Shown in pieces: positions 52,801 to 64,000 of a stretch of 64,000 nt of DNA (position 1 is the stretch's first letter; each line of letters starts with the position of its first letter). Source of the stretch: Patagioenas fasciata (Eukaryota; Chordata; Aves; Columbiformes; Columbidae); the NCBI RefSeq assembly GCF_037038585.1, contig NC_092521.1, forward strand, positions 54,134,398-54,198,397, read 5' to 3'. Made by a program: the position numbers and the translations under genes. Under the pieces are notes generated by a model. It ran no database searches, had not been told where the DNA came from, and was given only the letters and a program-made list of their open reading frames with translations.

Positions 52801-55003
52801 GATAGGGTCTTTTGTGCTCGCTTTGTATATTTTCATTTATTTTTGCATGCTATGATATTCCTTCAAAAGCAAAGGGAAAGGGACCTTCCACCCTGAATTA
52901 GTTTATGAGACAGTTTAGCCAATCAGTCCTTTACCAGGGTCACAGCGGAGAAGAGAATTGGACCTTGGTTTCTAATTTTCAAGGTGAGAGCTATCAGCCT
53001 TAGGTATACGAATGGAAAGGAAGCAGCATAATCTCTTTTTAAGGAGAACTGGCAAGTACTCGAGGTTGTGTAGACAGGCAGATCTGGCTGATGACAACTG
53101 GTACTTCCAGGGCCCATCTACTGCATCAAGCTCCTTGCATGGGGGGACCTGGTAGGCACAAGTCCCAGCAGCTTGCAGAGTTTCGATGTCTCTGACATCT
53201 CCTGAAGGTGAGACCCTGCTAATTGCTATTTGGACTTAAATCCAAGCTGAAGTTTAGATCCAAGCTGAAGCAATTATTACCTTCTCCAGATGCTGTAAAC
53301 ATTCTAACTGGTTATATAAATGCCATTAGCAATAAGGATTTTTTGTTTGGTTGGGTGTTTTTTTTAGATAGCAGTGGCAGTTGTACACAATGAATGATTT
53401 GACTCATTATTTTTACCTTGACATTGCCATTAACTGTAGCTATAAAAATGCATTGTACCTCTTTTAGAATACAGACCTAATCTTACTTTCATTTAAGTTA
53501 ATAGCTAAATTGCTATTGACTGTGGTGCGAAGAGCTCTATGTCCCTATATATTTAACTGCAGTAATGTAATTGCTTCACTGTATGGATCAGTGTTTGTAA
53601 TACAGGATTTAAGTTAATAATCCTTTTTATATTGCTATATATGTGAAAAGCAAACTTATAATTCAGAAATAATATGGTCAGTGTTGGCAATATGAAAGAT
53701 TAAATCATACAACTTACATTTGCTATAATAAACCTGCAGATTCTAATTAGAATTAGAACGAAAGTGAGTACTGTCTATGGATTTATCTTAACTCAAAAGG
53801 ATTATCTTCTGCTTTATAATGTGAATGCAGCTTTTATAAATTGAAAAGAAATAATGAACTTCCAGGTTGATTGAAGCTGTCAGAGTAACTAGGGCAAGTT
53901 AGAGTTTGAAGCCCATTGGCGAAGCAGGTTTTAAAAATATATCCTTTGCTTATCTTAACTCACATTCTGCCTCATTGGATAGGCTCAGGGTTTCACCTCT
54001 GTGAAGGAAAGGATGTGGTACATCATGTTTTGAAGAGCATAAGCAGATTTGATAGAAGTCTGGAAGTAAGGACATACTTTCACGAAAATGCAGATTTAAG
54101 ACTGCATGGATTTCACTCCCATCTCTTAAGCAACCATCTTGGACCATCTTCTTTTGTGAAAAAACATTAATTGCAGATAAGTTCATAGTTTTCTGTTTGG
54201 ATTCTGCATTTTCTTGACTCAATAAATACTTCTGAATTTCTAACAAGCATGCAAAGTATTAGGTAATGTTGCACAAGGCCATTCTGAAGGTGCAAATCAG
54301 TTTACACAGTATTTTTTGTGTAGTCAGAGCAAGCACGTATTTGGCATCACAAACTGATATAATTTGTTATTGAGGTCATAGGTCATTAGTAGATCAAGTG
54401 TCTGGTAACAGAGACAATATTTCTCTGTTTGATTTGCTACATAAGTAAATATGCTGTCTAGTAGATAAAGTGGAATCAGAGTATAATTTAGCCAACATAA
54501 TAAACCTAAACCACAGTGGAGCTAGTTACCTAGAGACTTCCACAGCCAAACCTCCCATTTCGTGAGAAGAAAATATCTCTGGTTTATGCCTCCACCACCA
54601 AAATAGAGGACAACCACACAATGCTGAACTACTCATTAGCACAGGCAGCGGTTTACCGGCAAAAACACTCAGGCACATATTTACTAGAGAATATCGGGAG
54701 CTATTACTCCCACCGCTCTTCTGTAGCAGAGTCACTACTCACATGTTCAACCTGCACTGCAGTTTTCCTTGTGCCCTGCACTGGGGAATACACCTGAAGG
54801 AGCACCCCTGAAGAAAAAATTTGGCTGTACCCATGAAACGGATGACCGTATCTTCTCACTCGTTGTGTAAATATAGAAGGTGAGGGGGCTGCGGGATCAT
54901 GCAAGGATGGAGTTGCTGAATCTGCACGCTGCTCTCTTGAGCTTGGAGGTGCAGTTTTCTGTGAACATGCTTCTTAAAACACATCTCTAATGTTCTCTGT
55001 TTT

Positions 55004-55034
55004 GTACATGTGTGTGTGTATATATATATATGTA
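55004..55034. repeat. Alternating TG/TA dinucleotide tract
   Basis: A TG run passes directly into a TA run, bounded by GTACAT on the left and ATGTAC on the right. Alternating purine-pyrimidine DNA of this kind can adopt Z-form or cruciform structure. Confidence 0.8.
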
Positions 55035-55865
55035 CTTGAGTAAGTAACTACCCGGTAACCAATTGGTAAGGACCACAGACCCAGCCTGTATTACAAGCAC
55101 GTGTGGCTATTTGCAGAACATAAGCCTCTGAGATGTGACCAAACCAAATTTCCTCCCTCCCCCTCCCTTTCAAAAAGATAAAAAAATATAAAGTGTTCTC
55201 CCAGAAGTAGAAGAGCTTTCACAGCAGAGTTGGTAATGCCTTCTTTTCCCTTCCTTCCTCCCTCACAAAGCTGTAGACTGATAATTAGGGCATGGCCTAA
55301 GACATGAGATGCTCTTCAAGCTTTGGGGTGGGAGGGAGGTTATTGCTTTTTAGAAAGCATTTTCTGCTTCCACAAAGAGTTCACCAACCTCTATGCTAAT
55401 ATACAAAGAGACAATGAGTGTCCTCTGCCTTGCCTACCTCTTTCTGAAAGAAAGACCATCCGTACCTGCTGTCAGAAGGCGGCACGCTGTAAACCCTGGG
55501 AGACGAGAGGCTTATGAGTGCTCTCTATCCACTTCTCCTGTCTCAAGAACTGCAGACCTAAAGCAAAGCTCTGCTCACAAAAGTCTGTTCTGTTTTCTGG
55601 CATAGGAAGCCCTCTTCTCAGAGCCCAGATCCACACATTTATTCCACTGAGAGCCTACAAGCAGCTCTACTAGTCTTTGGAGTGCTTGCATTAGCAAAAT
55701 TAGCCATATGGATATGAATCAGGAGTTCAGGGCAATGATACAGAAACAGTTTTCCAATTCTAATTAGTTCTGCCCAGTTCTATAAGATTTTGTAAACTTT
55801 AGCTTTTCTTTCATCCTGGACAGCTAAATTTCCCATGCGAACAAATCATTTCAAAGAAGCGTAGT

Positions 55866-56730
55866 ATCATAGAAAGGTTATATCAGAAGGGACTTTTGGG
55901 GGTCAACTAGTCCAACCTCCTGCTACAAAGCAGAAATTATTTCAAAGTCAGATCAGGCTTGCTCAGGGCCTTTACCTGTCAAGTTTTAAAAATCCCCAGT
56001 GGTGGAGTTTCCACAAACTTTCTTGGCTCCAGGACTTAGGCAGGTTTGCTGTAAAGAAGAACTACTTTTATATCCAGTCCAAATTTCTCTGGGTGCCACT
56101 TATTATTGTATTTCACTTTGTGCCTCTGAAAAGGGTTGGGTTTTCCTTCTCTATAAGTTCTCCTTAGGCAGTAGAAGGTGGTCAGCTCTTTCTTTGACCC
56201 TGTCTTCTGCAGTCAAAGCAACCAAAGATCCCTTTACACATGTCATGTTCTCCAGCTGCCAGCTACCTTGATGGCCCTTCACTGAACTTGGTTCACCTTG
56301 TCCATGTCTCTCTTGGACTGAGCAGCCCTGGACTGAGTCTAGTATTTCATGTGCAGCCTCTCCAGTACCATGTAGAGGGAAATAATCACATTTTCCAGCC
56401 TGTTGGCTGTGCTGGCGCTGAAGCAGCCCAACACGAGGTCCACCTCTGTTGCTGCAAGGGTTCGTTGCTGACTCTCGTGCAGTTTGTTGTTCATCAAGAC
56501 CTCACTCCACCAGTCCCTAGCCTGTGTAACAGCACAGGATCACCCCATCTCGGGGGAAGGACTTTGTGTTTGCCTTTGAACTTCATGAGGCTCCTGTTGG
56601 TCCGTTTCTCCTGCTCATGGAGCCTCATGTGAGTAGCAACCGTATCTTTCAGTGCACTGATGCCTCAGCCTAATTTACGTCTAGGCACAAGCTTGCTGCC
56701 GGTGATCATCAATCAGGACAGAGATGGACA
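55866..56730 (-). mobile_element. Old, diverged CR1 LINE fragment
   Basis: Read on the plus strand, this follows the reverse complement of CR1. It starts with ATCATAGAAAGGTTATATCA, then GGTCAACTAGTCCAACCTCC, then the inverted ORF2 tail in the expected order: a GGTGGAGTTTCCACA block at about 56001, AAGAAGAACTACTTTTATAT at about 56055, the CAGCAGTTC-equivalent region near 56300, and TGAACTTCATGAGGCTCCTG near 56578. Weaker similarity continues to about 56730. Many substitutions and small indels destroy the ORF2 frame, so it is much older than the copy at 14.8 kb. Plus-strand open frames across it are antisense artefacts. The right boundary is approximate. Confidence 0.85.
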
Positions 56731-58785
56731 TCAGTCAGGGCATGTTAAATGGTATCAAACCTAGAATTTCCAGCTTACTTCAGTTAGACTTTCTTACATG
56801 CCAGCACAATGCAGCAAAATCCGAATTTCAGTGGGCTCTTTTTTCTTGAGTTTAGTTGCGGTTGTTGTGGTTTTATTTCTACAGTTCTAGCAGAAAATCC
56901 ATGGAAGTGTTTCCACCACCTTTACGTTTCATAAAAAGCAAACTTACTTCTGCATTGCATTCAACCAAAACATCTGTTTAGCAGAAACATAGTAGTAACA
57001 GTAGTAGTGTTAATGCTACTGAATGAGGTAGTTATTATTTTCTTTAATCTCTGAGTCTTAAATAAACAGTGTATGCCTAAGTACATTTCAGTGCTTTCCA
57101 AGAAAATAAGCAAAAAATTTCCCTCCTTACTAAAATGAAAAATGAGGTATTTGTGGAAGGAAAGGGATTCAGTAGAGGCAGCTAAAATGTTTCCAGATGA
57201 AACATTTTCCCATAACATCTGACAGCTCCTGTCAAACCACCTATCAAGATAGCAGTAGGGTCAATTGTATATTGCATTTTTTACGTATTTCTAATTCATC
57301 TCCAAACACACAGACATATGCACCCCTACATGTGCTCACACTCTCGTGCTCCTTTCTCGTTCTCTCTCTCCCTGTATTTTTTGTTTCTTGCAGTTGCCCT
57401 CATATATGCTGAATTGTAAAATGATTCATTTTGTCTGTTTAGTGCAAAACTACTTTCCATTTAGTCTTACTACTCTATTCAAACCTTGTTGGTTTGGATA
57501 GAGAGGGATTTTAAGCTTACTTGGTTTTTTTATGGTTTTTATTGTTCTGGAGGAGGGAAAAAAAATTTCTCGCAAGCTATTATTTGTAGCTTTTAACTAT
57601 ATAATAATAATGTTTACATTTTGAAAATCAAAAGCCTAAAGCTTTCTTCTGATTTTGCATAAAATGAAATTTCTGCTTTCTTCTCCCTCACAAAGGATAA
57701 GAATTGTAGAACTCCAAAAGTATCCTCAGCTGATATTGCTTTGTTTTCAGTTTCCCTCATTCAAAACCATTTACATCTGCAGACTTTAGCATCTTTATCA
57801 CCCACATTTCAGAAACTCTTACTGCTGTCTCTAGGGATTTTCCCCATTCTCACCGTGGGAGACTTAAAAGGTGTGAGAAATCATATACCATTAGCAACAA
57901 AGCAAACTCTTGTTTGCCGAACACTTAAGAGGGAGATCGCTGAGGAAGAGATGAGGATGCTTGCAGCCATTTCTGTATCTACCCAAAAGAAGAGCAGAAT
58001 TGCTCAGTGCAGACAGTGTGCTTTGTGCTCTAATTGTACTGAGTGTGCCAGGACAGTAGGCAAGGCTTTATTCCCCCCTTTTTTTCCAGTCTGTGGCCAT
58101 AAAGTATTTAAGGGGGAGGGGTGTTATTTTCAGGAGCAGGTCAGAGATCCTTGTCAAACCAGTAAAGACAGCAGAATTTCTAGGCAAGGATTTCCAGCAA
58201 TAGCTCTTGAGCACTGGTTGCTGACGGTGACCATCTTGGAGCTCCCAGCAGCTGCCTCTTCCCAGTGGACTGCTCATTCCTAGAGCATTCCGTAGCTGTG
58301 GGTTTTGCAACACCGAAAAAAACAAACTTCCCCCTCTTTCCCTCCTTTTGTTCATGGGAATTTCACAACGTGATATTTAAAAGCTGAGTGGCACTCACTT
58401 AACCGTAGTGAACTGATTTTTGCAAAGGTTTAGTGTTCCAGATTGCTTTTGCAATGGAAAAGTCTGATGCTATTTTAGACTGAAAGATGAGACTTTCCAC
58501 TGTACCTTCAAACTGAGTGTGGGTAGTGCAGCCAGAGGGTTTAGAGCCATCAGGAATGCTAGCAGGAAAAAGATGACATGCAACAACAAGACTTTATAGC
58601 CTCAAAAATCCTACCTTATTTTGATTTGTCCTCAGTTGACTGAGAATTGGCAAACATTACTGTTCTTCTAGCAAACGCATATCCATCAAACCATAAGGGC
58701 AACACATCATCAGGTCAAAATATACCCTATTAAAGATGAAATAAATTATGTCACTACCCTGAATTCATAGCAAAATTTCCACGTA

Positions 58786-58852
58786 GAAACAAACAAACCA
58801 AAACAAAACAAAAACAAACAAACAAAGCAAAACCAAACAAAACCAACCAAAC
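58786..58852 (+). repeat. CAAA/CCAAA low-complexity repeat
   Basis: Irregular AAAC, AAAAC and CCAAA units over about 67 bases, similar in composition to the complement of the tract at 30.6 kb. Confidence 0.85.
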
Positions 58853-60339
58853 ACCCCTGCCCAACAAACCAGCAATGTCCAAGCAAGTTTACTGTTACAG
58901 TTGCTGCAGATACACGTTACTGCTCCATTTGACTTACATGTGGGACTGCAGCAAATTGAAAGGAAAATCGCATCAGGTTATGCCAAGTCAACCAGAGAAA
59001 TGTATTGTGTCTCCTTAAATGCATCCTTCCTCCCTGTTTCAGCTGAATAGTAGTGCCACAGCTGTTCTTATGCTGTTGGCAGTGCTATATATGTGTTATG
59101 CATTGACTTCTGCAAAGTGAGCCACCTTGGAGGAGCTGCCCTTAGAAATGCTGATCTGCTGCTAAATCCTGAGCCCCTCCAGGGCACTTCTATGAGGTTG
59201 CTCTGAAGGTGGGAGACCAAAACTGCAATAAATCCTTCTGGAAATTCAGGGCAAGTATAGCATTGTCAAATTAGAGAGATTCAGCCAATTTAAAAGTATT
59301 AACTTGCTTGCCATATGTTTTGTGAGTATATAAAATAGTATCATTAGCACTAATAAAACTTTCATGGTTACAGCATCTGTGATTATCTCCTTTAAGTGGT
59401 ATTCATTTATGTACATTATGGAGAGGTGTGGGAGTATTTACAAAAGGATTAACATATTACCAGCAGTGACAGCTACACTGAAAATTGTTTATTACGAGAT
59501 CCAGGTTTCCAGTTGCTTTTAACTTTTTGATTCTTTCATGTGTTTTTTTACGCCCAAAGCTTGATTTTCGAAGTGGGAGCAAATATTTCTGTTAGTGAGC
59601 TCAACCCTGGCAGGAAAGAGGAGAGTTTTGCCAAGCAATGGTTTGGTCAGAGACAATCAGGTAAGGGAGAAGGTGGCCCATTTCCTTCTATATGCCACAA
59701 GTATACAGTAATGAACCATCAACATCACAGCTATAACCAAAAAGAGGCAAAATATGGAGTTGGGTGGTTAATACAAAGTTAAATTCTCCAATGCTTTCAG
59801 ATACACACAGAGAAGAATTCTGAGTCCCTGAAATATCTCGACTGACAAGGTACCACACCATCTATGTACCAAACTATTGCTACTTCCTTGTTCTCATCGA
59901 CTTCAAGAGGGAGGAATTGAAAATTGTATATTCTCTAAAATACAGTGTCCTTCACTATTGGCCTCTTGCATTTTTCAGTGCTTTCTTTCTTTATATTCCT
60001 TCCAGTCTGTTGCTTGCCTAGTAGTGTTTCAGACTTCAGAACTCTGTTTAAATATGACCAGCTTAATGCCAGCGTTTTCTGTACTGACCTAAATGCCATG
60101 TGTCCTTTTGTTGCTTTCTGATTGCAAGAGGTTAAGTTGTAACCAAATAACTGCGTCTTCACATCTCCAGGCAGCTCCTTTTGTTTCCTCTGAGCCTGAA
60201 CTGCAGTCGGAAGAATCTTCTGAAATCTTTTCTTAGCCCCATTAACTGGTGAGTGATAAAGAGCTATGCTCTGAAATATAATTTGTTACTTTATGAATGC
60301 TGAGCTCTTTCAGAAACAGATGGAGGTTTGCTCTCTTGG

Positions 60340-60376
60340 AAAAAAAAAAAAAAAAGAAAGAAAAAAAAAAGAAAAA
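60340..60376 (+). repeat. A-rich tract with interspersed G
   Basis: Runs of 16, 3, 10 and 5 A separated by single G. Lysine-rich open frames across it are artefacts. Confidence 0.85.
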
Positions 60377-62169
60377 CCACAGCAATTTTGTGATGCTCAA
60401 TATAACAATTCTTGGAAGAAGCCTCCTTTCATATTTAAAATCATTTGCTATTTAAACAAGCTGGTACATTTAGAACCACCCAGCCGATGATGAACCACTT
60501 CTCTGGAGATACTGACTGCTTCGCAGACTGCCTGTTCCCTAAGTACACGTAGCAGAGGCCTTGGCAAAATTTGTTAACACAATTTTACCTCTTTGCCAGA
60601 AAAAATGCTAATCCAGTCATAGGAGTTCTATTTAACTTTTGCTCCAGCTTTAATATTGTCAATTTAAAAGGGAGTGGATTTTGGATCTCAGAAGAAATCA
60701 CATTGGCTGAAGCATGAAATCTGGAAATCCAAAGACTTAAAAGGTATTTGTTATATAAAATTCACTTTGTTGTTTGTTTGGGTTTTTTTTTTTTTTCCTA
60801 CTAGATATTAGCCCCCTGAGCAGCTGACATGAGGAAAAAAGCAGCCCAACAATGCTGTGAAAGGTAAAACTGAGTTCAAGTGGTAATGCTGCATTTTCCA
60901 CACTTGATACCCATTAAGGTCCATAATACATAGAAGTTTGCAATGTTTTCTGATTTCATTTACACCAGTGTAAACTCAGAGTAAATCTGTTATGAACATG
61001 ATTATATTGGCTTCATCCCAATGTAAGTGAACAAAGGATTTATCCTGCTGTCTGTTCTGTCCCTATAACAACGATTACTATAACAAAATGATGGAGTGCA
61101 ATGTTTCTGATTATGCTAATAATGAGCCTAAAAGAAATCCTTCAATCTTACGTTCATGTAAGCAGCAGAACAAATTTTCTTGCATGCATGTCAAACAGCA
61201 GTTTATTCCTTTTCTCTTCCAGGCAGGTTTAGAAGGTAAGCTGATACAAGAAAATGACAGCTGACTCGCTGATGTCTCCGTTATCCATATCTGCCAAGGC
61301 GCTTGTCTGCTGCAGCAATAGGTACCTAGGATGTACTGTTATGTCCTTAATACTGTTGGTTTTCAGTACTTATTCAGTATCACAAACATGCTTAATAACG
61401 CCACAAAAACAAAACAGGATGTAATTCCCCCCCAAAGGTAGATAATTTGTAACTATGTACTACAGCTGAGCAAAATGCCTCATTTGTGTTCGCAGAGGAG
61501 CTGTTCTTGTACAAGTAGCAATGGACATGCTTTAAGCTGATCTGCTCAAATACTTTAACTTAGCAATAGTTTTTTTTATACTGGATTTTAACACAGATTG
61601 CCACTGCTAGGATATCACATTCCCCATCACATTCGCCAGTCTTTGCATAAGCAATTACAAACATGTCACACAAGGTGCTGATGATACCTTCTGCAGGAAG
61701 GACTAGTTATTCATATACTTTTCCTGTGGAGAAACGTGATAAAACAGAATTAAATTCAACCCCACAGTTAAATCTTAATGCAGCTTGTTTTTCTCTTTTT
61801 TTTTTTTCCTTTTCTTTTTTTCCTCTCTGGCAATGATGCCTCAGGCAAGGCAAGTGTGTTTCAGTAAGGAAATGGATTAGCATTTTCTAAAATTTCCAGT
61901 ATTTTTATCTGCTACCTTTCCTTAAATTGCTAATGCTTCTTCAGCTATTAAAGCTGCAATGGCTTCTGTAAATCCACTTTCTGATTATGTGAGCTAAACT
62001 ATGCATTTGGGACCAGAAAAAAAAAGCCTGTCACAAATTGCTATCAGTGCTTCAAATCTAGACTATCGAACCCACAGGCACATTGTTCAGGACTGTTTCA
62101 GCATTAAAAAAAATAGTATTACGAGGCCTTTAGAGAGGTAAATGAATTACAGTCTTTTCACAGGTGAGA

Positions 62170-62280
62170 GAAGGTTTGTGGCTGGGAGTATCATCTTTTA
62201 TTAGACCAACCAGTATAGTTGGAAAAAGTAGACAGGAAGGGCTTGTATGCCAGGAAGATTATCTCCTTTTTCCCACTGTA
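62170..62280. repeat. Possible ancient interspersed repeat remnant
   Basis: The segment GGGAGTATCATCTTTTATTA followed by GACCAACCAGTATAGTTGG resembles, from memory, an old repeat common in sauropsid genomes (a phrase of the type TTATTAGACCAAC..AGTTGG). It includes a short imperfect palindrome, CCAACCAGTATAGTTGG. I cannot name the family with certainty. Confidence 0.35.
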
Positions 62281-64000
62281 GTAGTTTTTCCAGTAAAGAC
62301 CTGCAAATTTTAGTTCGCCTGTATCCTTTGACCATCACAGTTATAACCATAGTAACACAAGGTTTTAAAAAGCAAGCTGCAAACTAAAAATAAATAAAAT
62401 TAAAATACAAGAGGGCATCTTCAGCCTACAACGTTTTTGAACTTACTCAACTTCAGTGAGTCCCTTGAGGTTACAGTAGGACTATTTGGAATGAGTCTTT
62501 ATAAATTAAGGCCTGTGTACTGCATTGCTGAGAACAAAAAAGCCTCTTTTTTCCAGGTCTTCTTCTAGTAACACCAGAGGACAGGAGGGGAGACAACTGG
62601 CCTCCTCAGAGCATGCTTTTGTGAGGCTGCCTGCATAATTTTGCCCTGGCTGACTGGATCTTTTTAGGAAAGGATATATTGGCAGACATTTCTATACCCT
62701 TCACGCTTCTGTACAGGATTTAGCAAGGATTCATTGTTCGTACATGTTATGCATGGTATTTGACAATGATGTTTTTCCGTTACAAGTTAAGAAGCTGCAC
62801 TGTGTCCTTCATTTCTTCCACATTGCTCTGCTCTTCCTTTCACTTCGTTTCTTCTATTTTTCTAGTCTCTGTTTCCTCCTTTTCACTATTTTGCCTGCTT
62901 TCCCATGAGCAAAACTCCTAGTATATTGGTTAATACATCTTTAAAAATGTCAGGGATTTTTGTTTCCAGGACCGTCTTCTCTTTTCTCCTGCATATATTT
63001 TGCTTCTTGTCCCAGAAGCATAGAAAGTAAAACAAAATCCAAGTGAGGTGGCATAATTAGGCCACAATTTTATTAATAAAAAATCACCTGGGAACAGTGG
63101 TTAATAACTTGTGCAGGATAGGTCACAGTCTCTTCCCTAATTGTTTTCACCTGCTGGAAGCCTCTTTCTTCCTTCCCTGCCACCCCACTCCCCGCCATCT
63201 CCCTGCCCTATAGAGATCTCCTTGGCTTCTCTCCATGGCTGCTCCCCAGCCTAATGTTGGGGTTCTCCAATCATTCAAGGACTAAAGGCCTAGGAAAGGG
63301 ACATTGTTTCCTTCCAGTGACATAGTAGGAGCTCTGTGTTTCGCTGTGCTCTCATCTGATTTGGGTCAATCATCAAGCAAGGTATCAGATTCCTCATCAG
63401 GTAAGTGTAGCTTTCTGTTGCCTGTTGAAATGGGCCAGTCTGAACTTACACTTTCCAGTGACCCAGCCCAGGTTCTTGGGAAAGGTAGGAAATTTCACCC
63501 TGTCTCAATCAATCCAGGGATGGAGGAAAATTACCCAGTGCCTCAAAGTGTGGTAATGACTGCAGAAAGCTAAAAACCTATGTAGATACATAGCCAGGTG
63601 TCACCTAGGTGTGAGGGGGCCTTTGCATCTTTGCTGTTTTCTACCTTCCTTCTAACTCTTCTTCTAAATTCGTGTTTCAGTTATGTCTGAGCCAAGTAAG
63701 TAGTGTTTTCCTGAATCCAGGTGAAGGAACTCCCCTCTCACTTGAGGTGAAGTGGCTCCTGGACAGGGAGGCAGCTTGGGGAGGAGCCACTTTCACTCGC
63801 ATCTCATTGCACTGGTGGTTCAGTGGGAAGGAGAGAGTGAGCTTGAAACCCAAAAAATTACTCTCCCAAAGCAAAACCACACAATTTCAGCAGCTGATGT
63901 GCCAAATTCTCATCCCTAAAAAAAAAAAACCAAAACCAGCAAACCCCATGAGAATGTGAGACTGACGAAGCTAATGAGAGAAAGCCTGACTACTTTTGTA

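Larger units (their letters stand above)
42471..55865. other. Spacer downstream of LRRC30, middle part
   Basis: No supported gene. Contains an octamer-like ATTTGCAT at 49155-49162 beside inverted CCAAT motifs, a CAA trinucleotide repeat at 49658-49675, a 22-base A run at 49836-49857 and an alternating TG/TA tract at 55004-55034. The AT-rich block at 53500-53850 has no repeat signature and may be worth a conservation check. Confidence 0.65.
56731..64000. other. Spacer downstream of LRRC30, last part
   Basis: No supported gene up to the right edge. It contains a CAAA/CCAAA-rich repeat at 58786-58852, an A-rich tract at 60340-60376, T runs near 60782-60796 and 61798-61808, and a probable ancient repeat remnant near 62170-62280. 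In mammals the next plus-strand gene beyond LRRC30 is PTPRM, but none of its exons was recognised. Confidence 0.65.

Noticed and set aside
56240..56632. A 130-codon plus-strand open frame
   Set aside because: It runs antisense through the old minus-strand CR1 copy.
57741..58283. A 180-codon plus-strand open frame with a Cys-rich stretch (CRQCALCSNCTEC)
   Set aside because: It matches no family I know, the Cys spacing fits no standard zinc or knuckle motif, it has no promoter or polyadenylation context, and the rest is low in coding character. Conservation or RNA data would be needed to revive it.
60293..60490. A lysine-rich open frame
   Set aside because: It is produced by the A-rich tract at 60340-60376.

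Overview
The window is vertebrate nuclear DNA, most likely from a bird. The evidence is an AT-rich, intron-and-spacer-dominated layout, two CR1 retrotransposon copies (one ending in the avian-type ATTCCATG 3' repeat), one intact leucine-rich-repeat gene recognisable as LRRC30, and one CpG island carrying a first exon that fits LAMA1. In mammals LAMA1 and LRRC30 are head-to-head neighbours, and the same order and orientation are seen here. The species cannot be named from sequence alone. There is no sign of a prokaryotic, viral or plasmid origin.

Layout. Positions 1 to about 10.6 kb are read as part of the first intron of LAMA1 (minus strand, running off the left edge); no second exon was seen. 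A CpG island occupies about 9.9-10.95 kb. Within it, on the minus strand, lie a GC-box/G-rich cluster (10748-10777), a TATA-like box (10729-10736), an ATG in good context (10669) and an 82-nt coding piece encoding a signal peptide, ending in a consensus splice donor (10587). From 11 to 33.3 kb is spacer with a 3' CR1 fragment (14.8-15.1 kb) and a long GGAA microsatellite (28.05-28.25 kb). LRRC30 lies at 34054-34950 as one uninterrupted plus-strand coding exon, with a possible TATA box about 700 bp upstream. From 35 to 64 kb is spacer with a short palindromic Tc1/mariner-like MITE (42.4 kb), an old minus-strand CR1 (55.87-56.73 kb), simple repeats and one probable ancient repeat remnant (62.2 kb).

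Function. LAMA1 encodes the laminin alpha-1 chain of basement membranes. LRRC30 encodes a small protein made almost wholly of 23-residue leucine-rich repeats, whose function I do not know. The two genes diverge, with their start codons about 23.4 kb apart, and no other protein-coding gene between them is supported. Most of the many short open reading frames are chance, repeat-derived or CpG-island artefacts.

Hunt result. I found no convincing new biological system. The items most worth a second look are the small LAMA1 first exon and its compact TATA/GC promoter, the Asn-Cys ladder and N-myristoylation motif in LRRC30, the 77-bp palindromic element with TA flanks, and the roughly 49-copy GGAA array.
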